Source: Liolophura sinensis
Taxonomy: Eukaryota; Mollusca; Polyplacophora; Chitonida; Chitonidae
Direction of reading: 5' to 3'
Assembly (NCBI RefSeq): GCF_032854445.1
Contig: NC_088300.1
Location: 42,525,682 to 42,589,681 of the forward strand
DNA: 64,000 nt
Shown: positions 24,915 through 38,900 of the stretch, piece by piece
Layout of the letters: every line of letters starts with the position of its first letter
How positions within the stretch are numbered: the first letter of the stretch is position 1
Program-made: the position numbers and the translations under genes
The notes under the pieces: generated by a model
Databases searched by the model: none
Told to the model about the DNA's origin: nothing
The model's input: only the letters and a program-made list of their open reading frames with translations

Positions 24915-27899
24915 TGGAGTAACAAATGAAGAAACTGAAATTGAAATTATTACCAGTTCTCTTATACTGGTGCACGAGGAGTTTCGAGAAAATTGGCTGG
25001 AAGACAGGATTCCTGAGGAATGCTGCGAATGTCTGTAACATCCAATATGGCTGAGCAGTTCTGGGGGTAAAACACAGTGACGATTTCATCACACAATGCG
25101 TACAGTGTACAGAAATACCTTTGTTTATTTATTTATTTATTTGATTGGTGTTTTTACGCCATGGTCAAGAATATTTCACTTACACAACAACGACCAGCAT
25201 TATGGTGGAAGGAAACAAGGCAGAGCCCGGAGGAAACCCACGACCATCCGCAGGGATGCTGGTTGACCTTCCCAAGTATGACCTGAGAGGAAGCCAGCAT
25301 GAGCTGTACTTCACCTCACAGCAACTCCATGGGAGCTCGTGGTAATTGCTCTATGCTGGCATGCTGACCTCCTCAGCCAGAAATACCTTTGTCAGATGGA
25401 ACACAATTACACTGAACTCCAAAACTGTCCATACATATGATTGCAGTTAGGATTATATGGATCAAAAAAAAAAATGTAAAAATTTGACAGCTGCACATTC
25501 TAATTGTTAAAGTTTCCAACCCATGCAACACTTACTGCTGAGGTACATATCCACATGGGGAAAGGAAAACAGCAGACTTCAACATTTTCCTCAGCACAAA
25601 ACTTGTACGCAGCTGCTGTCCCTTGGCTGTGAGCTATCACCAGATCAACTCTGAAATAAAATTGGTGTAAATAATGTCAGATTTAGAGGGTTGTCACTCC
25701 AAACCATCAGATTCAAGACACCCACACTCTAACCCAACCAACCATGCAGGGAACTCAAGTTTCCAACTTTGCACTCCATTGTTTACTGATACCCAGTCTT
25801 TCACTTCACACCCCACAGTCACAGTTCACTGACACTATGTCTACTACTCCACACTCCACAGTCACAGTCTACTGACACCCAGTACTTCACTTCACACTCC
25901 ACAGTTTACTGACATGCAGGGTTCCACTTCACACTCCACAGTCACAGTTTACTGACATGCAGGGTTCCACTTCACATTCCACAGTCACAGTTTACTGACA
26001 CCCTGTACTCCACTTCACACTCCACAGTCACAGTTTACTGATACCCAGCCTTCCACTTCACATTCCACAGTCACAGTTCACTGACACTAAGTCTACTACT
26101 CCACACTCCAAGTCACAGTTTACTGACACCCAGTACTCCACTTCACACTCCACAGTCACAGTTTACTGACATGCAGGGTTCCACTTCACACTCCACAGTC
26201 ACAGTTTACTGACATGCAGGGTTCCACTTCACACCCCACAGTCACAGTTTACTGACATGCAGGGTTCCACTTCACATTCCACAGTCACAGTTTACTGACA
26301 CCCAGTACTCCACTTCACACTCACAGTCACAGTTTACTGACATGCAGGGTTCCACTTCACATTCCACAGTCACAGTTTACTGACACCCAGTACTCCACTT
26401 CACACTCCACAGTCACAGTTTACTGACATGCAGGGTTCCACTTCACACTCCACAGTCACAGTTTACTGACATGCAGGGTTCCATTTCACATTCCACAGTC
26501 ACAGTTTACTGACATGCAGGGTTCCACTTCACACTCCACAGTCACAGTTTACTGACATGCAGGGTTCCACTTCACATTCCACAGTCACAGTTTACTGACA
26601 CCCAGTCTTCCACTTCACATTCCAGTCAGCGTTTAGCGACACCAAGCCTCCAACTTTAAACTCCATGGTCAGTTTACTGACACCCAGCCTTCCACTTCAC
26701 ACCTAACAGTCAGTTTACTGACACTCAGTTTTCTACTGCACATCTCACACTCACAGTTTACTCACACCAAGTCTTCCACTTCACACCTCACTGTAACAGT
26801 TTACCGATACCTAGTCTTCCACTTCAATTCACACTCTCTACGAACAGAACTCTTCCACTTCACACTCTCTACGAACAGAAAAAGACTGAATTGTAACAAG
26901 TTTGGGTTTCAATTTTTTTTCACATATCATTATTAATATTATTATTATTATTACTATCTGGAGTAACAAATGAAGAAAATGAAACTGAAATTATTACTTA
27001 TGAATGCTTATACATTGCCTAAAAATGCTTTACCTGTTTATCTGCAAATGTGTGCAGACTCGCCTGAGAAAGTCAGCCTTCTCAACAGTCGAGTGAGTGA
27101 GACGGAATATATCCTTCTCTGGCAGTGGGCTTAGCTTGAATCCTGTAATATTGAATCAGAAAGAATGCACTTGTCAGATGTACCTGCGGCCTGTTTCACA
27201 ATGCCAGGAAACTACCAGGACGGCCAACTGTACAGTTATTACTTGTAAAATAAGCAGTCATGTGTATGCAATGTTCCATGTTCTTGATGAAGCTAGGTAT
27301 TTATCTGAAATGTAGTAAGGCTTGCTTTTAGTACAGGTAGTGGTTTTTCAGTATAACTTGGGCATATTCATTTTTTCTTTCACGTAAATTAAAAAGATAT
27401 TTAAGGTTATAGGAATTTTATTTTTTATTTCAAACTATTTTCAAATTCTTCATATTGTACCTGGGTATGTTGGTAAGACAACCCTTAGACCCATATCCAG
27501 CAGGGCAGGGACCAGATTGAGAAAGTCTTCAGATCCCCCTGGCACACCGTGAGAACAGAGGGCAACTGGGTGGGTGGGGTCACCCACGACAACCACGCCC
27601 AGGTCAAACTTCACACCCCACTGCTCTACAGGCACAACGGTCACGTGTTGCTTCACAGCTTCTAATGAGGAATACAGCTGGTCTCTGGGCTGTGTGCAAA
27701 GATTTCGGCACAGTGATGTTGGGGTGTAGAATGGAGACGAATATCCTGAGAGTGACCTCTGCATGTACCAAGTCAACTGTGTTCTCTTTCCTTGCAATGC
27801 AGATTGTCTGACAAAAGAATGCTTATAGGAAAGTGGGCAGAAATATGTCCTGTACTCGTTTGTTGCAAATAATACTAATCTCGATGCCCTTTGGAACAT
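23761..27899 (-). CDS. Alpha/beta hydrolase, DUF1057-like
   Basis: Exons: 27899-27461, 27142-27034, 25650-25536, 25050 to 24954 or 24968, 24681-24609 and 23958 onward. Motifs in order are 'HGVPGGSEDF' (oxyanion strand), 'LRVVLPTYPG', the nucleophile elbow 'VIAHSQGTA' and 'PVVFVMSQNDRIVEW' carrying the acid Asp. This order fits the alpha/beta hydrolases of the DUF1057 type. I chose the Met at 27899 (MFQRASRLVL...) because it opens an Arg-rich, acid-poor stretch like a mitochondrial targeting peptide; upstream Mets at 27926 and 27986 are in frame. The 24968 donor (GTATAA) keeps phase with the next exon, 24954 does not. The frame ends at 23761, but a donor at 23777 suggests a further unseen exon holding the catalytic His. 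Activity unknown. Confidence 0.65.
24478..24560 (-). repeat. SINE-A tail fragment
   Basis: Only the tail and first body blocks ('gattggtgttttacgctgta', 'ggccagcatta') are present, inside an intron of the DUF1057-like gene. Confidence 0.85.
24879..24910. repeat. (TTA)n microsatellite
   Basis: About ten TTA units. The sequence just right of it (tactatctggagtaacaaat...) recurs at 26949-26995 next to another TTA tract. Confidence 0.9.
25118..25375 (-). repeat. SINE-A, full-length, intronic
   Basis: TTTA tail at the left, complete body, and head ending near 'atgctgacctcctcagccag'. It lies between exons of the DUF1057-like gene and in the same sense. Confidence 0.9.
25790..26830. repeat. Minisatellite, 42-44 bp unit, about 24 copies
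   Basis: Unit built of 'cacagtcacagtttactgac' plus either 'atgcagggttccacttcaca' or 'acccagtactccacttcaca'. The two unit types are interspersed. The outer copies are more diverged. It lies in the intron between 25650 and 27034 of the DUF1057-like gene. Confidence 0.95.
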
Positions 27900-28389
27900 T
27901 TTTGAGGTACAAATGTGCAAAGTCATTTCCCAAATATCCGAGCAGCAATCAGTAAACTGGCTGTCAGTGTGACATTCAAACTTCACAACTTGACATTTTT
28001 TATACGCTGTTGTTGTTGTTGCAGACGTTCAGAGCTCAACTCCATCACAGAGGACACACAAGATCTAGCGTTTATTATGGACAGTGTGTTGTACAGGGTT
28101 CGACAAATAATTTAATCCATAACAAACCATAGCCTGAAAAAAGTTTTATCTGTCAATATCAAAAACGATTCACAACACATTACCGGCGTTCAATGTCAAT
28201 AGCGCCACTTCAGCTATGACCATGAGTTATTCCCCTTCGTGTGCATTGAGCCTAAACTCTACACACACAATGGTGTCGTTCCTCTGTGTATGCGTGCATG
28301 TTTGTCTGCTTGGGGTTTAACATACTTAACATTTTTCAGTCACACGAGGACAAGGAGTCATTAGGTTGTACACATAATATGTATTCTTG

Positions 28390-28625
28390 TGGTAGGGCGA
28401 GTCCATGCGGCCAAAGTGCTGACGCCACTGCAGTATCATGCCGAAGACACCAGGCATGACACCTCATCGAGTCACATTATACTGACACCTGGCCAAGCAG
28501 CCATGTTTCCTCGCTCTAGCTTCTCAGTGCTGGTCGCAAAGCGAGGCAGCAGCAAGTACCATTTTTAAAGTTTTTAATATGACCCGACGAGGGTTTGATC
28601 CCGGGTCTCCCGACTTTGAGTTCCT
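28390..28625 (-). repeat. SINE-B (second tRNA-derived family)
   Basis: Body blocks: 'aaagtgctgacgccactgca', 'gccgaagacaccaggcatga', 'tactgacacc', 'gaggcagcagcaagtaccat'. The right end 'gggtttgatcccgggtctcc' reads on the minus strand as a tRNA-like B-box region. Related copies lie at 41735-41935 and 60555-60765. Confidence 0.75.
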
Positions 28626-29999
28626 CTGTGCGTATAACCACGTGAAAACTAGTGTAAAGGTGCAGATATCAATCAGGACAAGAAATCAATGAACCTATTA
28701 TCGAAAATGGGATGAGCACGATCTACATGTGATGCAGAAGAGATCAAGGGTATTGCGTTTTTGTAAGATTTCAAAGAAATGCCCAGAGTATACGGAGTTA
28801 GTATTACCGTGAGCGTGAGATAAGCATGTAGGGCCTACATGGGCTGGTAATGGCGTGTCATGACAGTTATTCCAGTCTAAGGACATTGAAAAATTATATA
28901 ATGCATGCAGGCGTATTAGTGAAGGAATGTCTATCAACAATGAGTAATGCTTGTTATTCTATTCCTTCATCAGTATAAATTTACGTGTTTACATTGAGTG
29001 CCATCATGGGTGAAATAAAAGAATGAATGAATGATGTGAGATTGGGAAATGTCTTTATAACTGTACATGTAACCATAAACTTTAACAGATACGAAATAAC
29101 TGAGTAGAATGTATATACTATATGATTCTACTTTTCTAAGGAACGGCGCACCTAATTGCATTGTACATGTCTCGTAGGTAGGACACTTTAAATTAATCTC
29201 GTTGTGTTACGCATGCTTTCTGTTATACGATAACATTGTCCTCCTTGGTAGGCACTTTCTTTCTGGGCTTTCTCACGTTCAGAAAAGGGGCGCAAACCAG
29301 GACATCTTGATTGGGAGCCATGTGGCAGCGGCATCGGGTGGTCAGCATTGGGACGTCGAGATATGGTCGAAATAATATTCATGACGACTTGAAAATAAAA
29401 AACCAGCAAATAAACTCAATTGTACCTCCTAAACATCGATGTGTTTTTGATTTGCATTACAATATTTATATATACATGCAGAATGTGCTAAAATTTACAG
29501 AATTACATACTTATAACAATAATGAGAGTCGGAAGGAAATTTGTCCCGTGTGGGGGAGTTTCAAAGGTTTACCCCGCGCACTTCGGTTTCTTTCATACAA
29601 GTTGAAAGTTTTTGTTCATTACGTTAAACAACAATCAACTTTAATAAACAATAAATAAATACATACATAAATAAACAAATAAATAAAAGAACAAAAATCT
29701 ACGTTAAAAGTCTTTATGCGTACACATTTACACTGACCGTCATGTCGACCGTTAATGTGGTGCAATTTTGTCCAAGGACTAGTCGAATTCAATTGATGGG
29801 ATTAAAATAGGGCAAGGGTGGGGGTTATTGTAATGACGTTTTTCACCCCCAATGAAGCACGCTAGCCAGATCTTGAAGTTGTTTACCCTCAGTTCCTTAA
29901 TATAGTTGTATGGTAGTTATAGTACATAAAGAAAAAAATTATAATAATAATTAAAAAAAAGAGTAAGTAACAGTAGTGATGGAAGGCTAGGGTACAAAT

Positions 30000-30030
<31 letters not shown>

Positions 30031-30031
30031 G
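30000..30031. repeat. (TG)n-(G)n simple repeat
   Basis: A TG tract running into a long G run. Confidence 0.9.
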
Positions 30032-30649
30032 TGGGTGAAGGATCCAGGAGGCTTCAAGACACAAAACCCCCTGATGAGAGTAAATGAAGTTCTATACATA
30101 AAGTGACGTTAATTGTATTAGTAAAATACCACTCTACCTTTTAAATCAACACTGCCGCTGCCCAAGTACAAAGTTCTTTTGACCATTTTCTATCTGTATA
30201 GACATGATTGTCTAATGTCTGCATTACTATACACTTATTATATGATGTCAGTTTCAACAAAATCCAATACATTTTGTAATATTTCTGTGCAAGACTATGG
30301 AGCCTATATTACCTGCATGCGGTCAAAACTGCTAATGAAGTGGGTTTTCCAAAGCAAAGTCTACATTTGCAACCTTATAGTTACCGATATTTCCATAGCA
30401 ACATATACAAAACATGAAGCAAACAGTTATTTGTAACATACATTAATGTCCTTTATTTACACTCGACAGTAACATAATAACATTTACATGCAAATTATTC
30501 TTCGATTTTAATACTGAAGAATTACACCGGTATCGTAATTCCTCCAGTAAGGAATATGCGTAAGCTCGTGGATTAGCAATTCCTTGAACTTGGAATATAC
30601 CTCGTTGAACCAGCTTGGGGTGCTGTACAGAAGTGAAGATCAGCAATTC

Positions 30650-30945
30650 GTTGCTCTTGAGAAACTGTGAATAAGCACACGAGTTAGTAAAAACTACACA
30701 GGTCGTAACACAGTTAACATGAGATGTGCATAGAAGCGCACAGGTTAGTAACTATTTAATATGGAATATGCGTAAGGACGCAAGTTAGTTACTAACTTAA
30801 CATGAGATATTCATAAGCGCACGGGTTAGTAACTCAATTAACACGGGATATGGGTAAGGACGCAAGTTAGTAACCCATTTAACATGGGATATGCGTAAGC
30901 AAGAGGGCTATAGTAACTCACTGAACCGTGAGTAACGTGCACTGT
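30650..30945. repeat. Imperfect tandem repeat, unit about 55-60 bp
   Basis: Five or six diverged units containing 'gcgtaaggacgcaagttagt' or close variants ('aagcgcacgggttagtaact') and 'ttaacatgagatat'. Confidence 0.75.
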
Positions 30946-32920
30946 ACAGGTATAAGAACACGAGGTTATCACCATTCGTACGTGTGGTATCGCACGTGGC
31001 ACCATTTGTACGTGTGTCATTGAATAAGTATTAACGCGAGTATAGCACCTTTTGAACATGAGGCACTGTACGTGATACCATTTGTACTTGTTGGTTCATT
31101 CATACCACATGTATGTTGTACTGTACTCTACATAGTACGTGTGACAGTCGTACGTGGTACTATTTAAACTTGTGTGAAGGATGCATTGCACCCATTTTTT
31201 CCTGTGTATTAGGTGCAGGTGCGACATCCTGTATGATCTCTAATAATCTTTACGTAACGCACTCAATATGACAACATGAAAGTCAGTGTAAAGAAAACCT
31301 TCGCTTAAACCAGTTTTGAGGAGATTATTTAGTAGAGAGGTCAACCCCAATATCATAAGTGCCTGTTACCCAGCCTTTGTGCTCATCGAGGCTGGCACAA
31401 TAATTTGAGATATATACAGCTATGTCAACAAGGGAGGGAACTCGGGGACTTTAGAGGCGAATTAATTAAGCGAGTCTGGTTGTAAATTCAACGCATGGAC
31501 AGGTCATGGAGAGAGAAGTGTTGGAGCAAGCCTTTGATAAGTCTGTCTTGAGGACAGAGACCGCGAGAACAGACAATAACGGCTCTTTATTAGCCTCTTG
31601 TGGGTTTTATCTTACCGAGTGTGTACAAAACTTACCTGACAGGCTAGTTATGTAGAGGCTTGTAGGGGCACTTAAGCTCCAATATTCACTATCAAGCATA
31701 ATGCAGCCATGGAAAATGCTGAGTCGCTGTGTGCGTATGACCCTTGGTTGATCTGCCTTTATTTCACATGGGCGGGAATAAAACTATAGTTCCTTTATAC
31801 CAACACGACATGCATATGATCCTCACAACTACAGTACAGTTTTGTAAATTTTTTAAAGCGAAGATCGCGTTAAAGACCAATGAAGTAAATTACCGGTAGT
31901 TAAGATTTATCAAATACTGCTGGATGAAGCTCGTTGGCACTGCGCCTTGCTCCTTTTGTTTTAAGATTAGTTTATCTGGGTGAAGAAAGACATTTAGTAT
32001 CTGCAGCAGAGTGTGTACATGCAAGAATTTCGCGTCCGCAATGTCGGTAGCACACCGTAAGGTCTATAGTAAAAATATGGGATACGTCTTAGGATAAGTT
32101 GCATATATACCCATTTACAGGTGAGAACAATCTGAACTAAAACAGACCTCGTCTATGTAGCCGAAGAATTTTCACGTATACGATGGTGGCCAGTTGTATG
32201 GAAAGAGAAAACCGGGGTGAGTCGTGAAATCCGTGACGTTTGGCAGGTTGCTGTCTTTCCTATGCTTGACGAAAACAAGTGATCTTCAACCAATATTAGA
32301 CTACTTATAATCACCAAATCCCCAGAATAACAATGAGAGCGAAGGAATTTAAAATTTCCATGTCCACGTCTACGTTCGGGATTGAACCTGCTCTTCGTAT
32401 GTCTTAGCGATCTAGGCTCATTTATTATCCCAATCTGTATTTCGGCTATAAAATGTCATAATGTTTGAAAAGGAAAGTTTGGCACTCATTGGAATTTGCC
32501 GTTTGCGCCACCACACGTATGGATCTGTCAGTAATTTCATAGATCCACTAATTTAATTGAGATATTTGTTGCAGGGGTGTGTTATCAGCGAGCCTATCTG
32601 TTGTTTGTTTGCCGGCCTGTCTCGGCTAGAGCTAGGTGCACCCTTTATCAGACGGACGAGCCTCTGTGTTCTACAACGGCTGGTTTATGACGGTTATAAA
32701 ACTATCATAACTCCACGACAGACATTTTAATTGGTTGAGATCAAACTGACCAGATAGGGCTCAAATGGAACCTCCCGACGAAAAGCACGCTGCTTTATAT
32801 CTGCATTACAGTTCTCCGGTGTTTTCGGACCGGAGCCTCATAACAGTGGTGGAAGAAACGGAACCTGTGATCAAATGAGCTGAGAGAATTCACAAACTTG
32901 CCGTTTTTGTATTCTAAATA

Positions 32921-35900
32921 ATGGAGTCGTCCTTCCTGAAAATCGATGACTACTCCACATATCTAGGTAAGATACAAAATTTGTGGTCCAAGACCCTCAA
33001 CTAGTGTGCTCAGACTTAGAGATCTCTTGTCAAAAGGCTATAGAATTACCTCTGTCAAGCATTCACTTTTTTATTGTTCTCAGTACCGGTACTTCTCATG
33101 AACGTTCACATCCGATTCCTGATTTCCCACAAATAATATAAAATAAGCATTATTTGAACTTTCCTGCTGCGCAATGAAAAGCAGTAGTAGTGTGTTAGGC
33201 GTAATGTCTTATGTCTTTGGCAGTGAGGCAAAACTAAAAACATGTATTTGTGTATGATGTCCGGAAACTATGCTGACTCAGGATCCCCTCGTCAGTGCAG
33301 TGTCTGTAAGTTCAAGCCCAGCTCATGCTGGGTAATAGGCAGGTCTGTCAGCAGCAGGCCTGGTGGTGGTTTTGATGTCTTGTACGTCTCTTAGTTAGTT
33401 AAGACATCTTGAATGTATCTCTGTTAGGTCAGATATCCTGGATGTGCCTTTGTTAATTCATATTCCCCTGTGTGTTCTGTGGGTTTAGATTTTTTTATGC
33501 AATCTGGCTGGTCAACACGTGGAACTGAGTCTTAATTGGCTTTTCAGATGTGACACCCTGAGTCTTTTTCCTGTCAAATGTGCCATTCTCCGTCTTTTCT
33601 TGTCAGATGTGTCACTTCGAGTCTTTTTGCTGTCAGATATGACACACGGAGTCTTTTTGCCGTCAGATGTCCCATTCTCAGTCTTTTCTTGTCAAATGTG
33701 CCCCTTTGAGTCTTTTCTTGTCAGATGTGACACACGGAGTATTTTCCTGTCAGATGTGTCATTCTCAGTTTTTTTTCTTGTCAGATGTGCCAGTCTAAGT
33801 GGTTTTTTTTGTCAGACCTGACGCGCTAAGTCTTATATTGATATTTGATGAAAATCTATATTCCAGCACATATTGGCCACCTCTCTTTTAAACATAGTGG
33901 CTGTGATTACATATAAAATCTACTAAATGGCGCAATTATAGAAACCATTCTATGGAACTCAATCTCATTTTACACAGTTCTCGGTCAGGTTGGAGATTTG
34001 GTTAACCTAGTTTGTTCATTTTACCTTACCGTTTATACAAGCGTCTTAATTTAGGGTCCTTAAGCTTGTTGGCTCATTCCATTAAAACGTGTCACTTGCA
34101 ATCGGAGTGCCTGGGGTGCACCGATCTTAGTCAAAATACTCACTAAATTCCCCACGTGTAAGGCACATATTTGCATAGCATATTGGTGGAAGACATATTA
34201 CGAGTAGTCTTCAAGCGTAAGAGGAAACAAACGATCATAAAAGAATCGTCAACCGCTTATTATCAACATGGCCCCAAGAACAGTAGGAGCTGGAGCAAAC
34301 TGACTGTCACCACTCCGCCAAGACCCGCTCGAACAGCTCGAAAGTAACTTCGGTTATATATATACAGTAAGTCGGCTGGATCCCCTCATAACATCCACCA
34401 TACTCGGCATTAGATTGATGCTTATTCTGAGACAAACGCGCCCAGAGGCAAAAACCTTTCTTTCACGATATACAACTGACGGTTAGATCCTCTTATAACC
34501 CACCCTTTCCATTAGAGTGCTGCTTGTGGCAAGACGACCCTGCATATACAGAGGTGAAACCTCAGGTTCCCTCACGTTATAAAACTGACGGTTAGACGGT
34601 CCCAGTCTACAGATGTGAAACCTGGGTTCTTTCAAGTTATACAACTGACGGTTAGGTGCCCCTATAACCAACCTTTCATACACGTCATTAGACTGCTGTT
34701 TGCGCCAAGACGACCCTGCATATACAGAGGTGAAACCTCAGGTTCTCTCACGATATAAAACTGACGGTTAGACCCCCTTATAACCAACCCTTTCCATTAG
34801 ACTGCTGCTTGCGCCAAGACGACCCTGCATATACAGAGGTGAAACCTCAGGTTCCCTCACGTTATAAAACTGACGGTTAGATCCCCTTATAACCAACCCT
34901 TTCCATTAAAATGGTGCTTGTGGCAAGACGACCCTGCATATACAGAGATGAAACCTCAGGTTCCCTCACGTTATAAAACCTCAGGTTCCCTCACGTTATA
35001 AAACTGACGGTTAGATCCCCTTATAACCAACCCTTTCCATTAGAATAATGCTTGTGGCAAGACGACCCTGCATTTACAGAGGTGAAACCTCAGGTTCCCT
35101 CACGTTATAAAACTGACGGTTAGATCCCCTTATAACCAACCCTTTCCATTAGAATAATGCTTGTGGCAAGACGACCCTGCATTTACAGAGGTGAAACCTC
35201 AGGTTCCCTCACGATATAAAACTGACGGTTAGATCCCCTTATAACCCACCCTTTCCATTAGAATGCTGCTTGCGCCAAGATGACCCTGCATATACAGAGG
35301 TGAAACCTCAGGTTCCCTCACGTTATAAAACTGACGGTTAGATCCCCTTATAACCCACCCTTTCCATTAGAATGCTGTGTGCGGCAAGACGACCCTGCAT
35401 ATACAGAGGTGAAACCTCAGGTTCCCTCACGTTATAAAACTGACGGTTAGATCCCCTTATAACCCACCCTTTCCATTAGAATGCTGCTTGTGGCAAGACG
35501 ACCCTGCATATACAGAGGTGAAACCTCAGGTTCCCTCACGATATAAAACTGACGGTTAGATCCCCTTACAACTAACCTTTCATACACGTCATTAGACCGG
35601 TGCTTGGCCTAAGACGGCCCCAGCATATGGGTGCAAAACCTGTGGTTCCCTCACGCCCTTCACACACTCCATTAGAACGATGCTTGTGCTAAAACGGCCC
35701 CATTTACAGAGGTGAGACCTTTGGTTCTCTCGCGATATAGAACTCACAGTTAGGACACCTTATAACCAACCCTCTATACACGACTGAGACCGGTGCTTAT
35801 GCTAAGGCGACCCCGATCACTGAGGTGAAACCTTTGGTTCTCTTACGTTATACAACTGACGGTTAGACCCCTTATAATCGGCCCCAATGCAGTCCTTCAC

Positions 35901-38900
35901 AATGGTGCTTGTATAGTCAAGAGGCCGTAAATAATCCCGCCTGAGAAGTATCCCATTTACACAAATCTTAGAGAGAAGCAGATTATTAATATTACTCTCC
36001 GCTGGGATTTATGGTTGTTTATTAATACTTCTGGGCCAATGTCTTTGTTTTTCTATCGTATATCATGGCTAATCTAATCGACAGATTCCCCGCGAATACG
36101 TTTCAACGTTATGTACAAGGGTTATACTGCCAATACCTCTTCAGTGCTATCTATGTGGGCTGGCATTTACAGTTTAGCTGCACGAAATTTACATATATCT
36201 GCCATCAATGCATCAGTATATAATTCCATCTTTAGCGAACGCATAGATTAACCCCCTTCTGTAACCCCCACAGATCCTGTGTGTGATTAAGTGGTGTGGG
36301 CCAGCAAAGTGACGATAAAGATAAAATCAAACCTGACCGAATAAAAACTGACCAGCCTTACTTCTGAAAACTATACTGTCAGTTTTGTCTTCGTTCTGTT
36401 CTTCACGAAGTTACATATACGTACTCTTAATCTGCACTTCATATTTTGTAAAAATAACATTGTTTCTTGGACCGCTATTTTCTTACAAATATTTTGCAAT
36501 GTCTCAGGGTAAGACTTCTAACGTCAAAATAAAAATAAATTCCAATGATTTAAAGAAAATTGTAGCATTTGGTTATTCAATGATAATTCTTTCACAGGAA
36601 GAGTCATCTGTGGATCTGATTTCCACGATAATGACCATGCAGTGGATTTAAGGATAAAACCTGGGCACAATCGGGATGGTGACGGAATAGACGCTGAGAC
36701 TAAAGCCTGCAAGAAGCCCGTGGCTTGTACCGAAGAGAAATCTGTGTCCCAAGATAGTGGCGTTCAAGACGATGATACGTCAAGGTCAAATGCCCTAAAG
36801 ACGCCACGACATGGCAAAAGGGATACAGCCACGTGTGATAAAGGCACGTATGACACAGACACGTGTGACGAAGGCACGTGTGATACAGCCACGTATGACA
36901 CAGACGAATGTGACAATGCCCGGGGTATAAACACACAAATGAGTCGAGATAGTCGTGGAGACAATGTGGAAAAAGGCGAAAGTACATTATCAGCAGCTGA
37001 GAGGTGCAAGAAGGACAACAAATATCTGGTAAATCTGCCAATGACTGAAGACTGCACGGCCATCCATTTTGATGAATCGGACTCCAAGACTTCTCCATAC
37101 AATCCAGGTTAGAAACCACATTCAAAACATTACAGTAAGATTTTAATCCCAATTAAATGGAACAAACTCCTTTCCCATATGCTTAAACTATAGTTGCTAA
37201 GCCAGGATAGGTTTGATACCTAAAAATGGGTTCGCTCGGAATCACTGTATTACAGATATCATTATCAATCGCTGTAAAGAGTGTATCCGGTTCTAAGCTA
37301 CCAGTACACAAAGCCTTCACTCAACTATTTAAGTCTGTGTATCGTCAGTGTATAATCATTGGTATCTAAAATCATGGCACTGCCATATGCTCTGAAACTT
37401 TGGCACCACCATTAGGAAAAGCTCAGTCTTGTTGTTCAATTCTTCTTGTTGATCCATGTCAGTGTCTGGCAACTTTACCTTTGGACATGATCAAAAACGG
37501 TTTGCTTAAAGACATTCACATATATAAAATTCGAACTTGTGAAAACCTTAAAGTGCTACTTCAGTCCTAAGAGACGCCAGGATGAAATATTAAACGAATA
37601 TGGATACCCTATTGAATATAGCTGGCACCACTGTGCAAAAGAATTTATGCTGAATAACGCTATTTAACCTCTACAAATAAAGAGTCCTGAGAGACAAAAT
37701 CTTCGGCAGTTTCAGTAAAATTTTCCTGATGTGAAGTTGTAATATTACTTATGTGACGATGAATCAGGCTGATATGATGTCGTGTATGGCAGTTACGCTA
37801 GAATGACGCCTTGCACGTTTGAAAGCACGACGCCATTTGTTGTTATAAGTCAGTGATAGGTGACGTCAAGTGTTCTTGAATGACGTCACAACAGGCAAAA
37901 CTGGAAACGGCGGAAAACTTTTGTTTCCGTATTATTCTCCCGAACTATCAAGTACGGCTTTAATACAATGTGTTTCTTCTACCATTTTAGATGGTCGTGG
38001 CCATATGTCGGAAAAATTGTTTAGTACGACGTTAAACCCCAAGCACTCACTCACTCAGTTTAAGATGGCAATTCCGACCATCTCGATCCTTATTATTTAA
38101 CCTTGCCTTTAAGACATACATGTCTTAACACTAAAGTAGCTCTTTAAGGGCGTTGATAGTAACACAAATTGTTTTCTATTTGAAACCCCATCCCCTAACG
38201 ACCTTTTAAATCTTGTCTTAAAGGCAAAATGTTAATCTGGAATGGGTTTTGTACATTGATTAAAGCAAATCAAGAAATTAATCTGAGCCAAAACTAAGAT
38301 GATTATTGGTACTATCAACATTGCAGATGTCGAATTCGGGGCCCGGAAGAGAAGATACCGAACCATTTTCTCCACAGAACAATTACATGCCTTAGAAGAG
38401 GTATTCCGGATCACTCATTACCCGGATATGCAGGCAAGAGAGAGGCTTTCCACGCTGACGGACTTACCCGAGGCACGCATACAGGTATACATCTCAACAA
38501 AGCCTCGAAGTCAACACACCTATAATACTCGTCAACGATCAATGATCTCACAGTTGATTTTACAAAACAATCATGCATGAATACCAATTCCCATGCATAA
38601 ATTTGATTGTTTTCTATTTATTTATTTCACAAAAATAATTCACTAATACCATGGCAACCATCTTTATGGTGGGAGAAACCGGTATAGCCCGGGTGAAAGC
38701 CGCCACCATCTGCAAGTTGATTGTTGTTTAACGTCATACTCAAGGCTATTTACTTATGCGATGGCCGACAGTTAAACATAGGTGGAGTAAACTTCCGACC
38801 TTTGGAAAGTCACTGGCGAACTTTCCCACGAGTGAAATACGCCATATTGATGAACGGCAAATAATTTCCAAAGAATTTTATGTAAAATGACACAAGATGG

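Larger units (their letters stand above)
28100..32920. other. Intergenic, repeats only
   Basis: No convincing exon. It contains a SINE-B copy, a G/T-rich simple tract and the ~58-bp repeat listed separately. A minus-strand frame at 29220-29400 is noted in the findings but not called. Confidence 0.5.

Noticed and set aside
33519-33821. 100-codon plus frame
   Set aside because: Translation of a 29-30 bp minisatellite in an intron.
36700-37152. Two long minus frames (150 and 112 codons)
   Set aside because: Antisense of homeobox exon 2; the repeated LCHTCLYHT-type words mirror the coding repeat.
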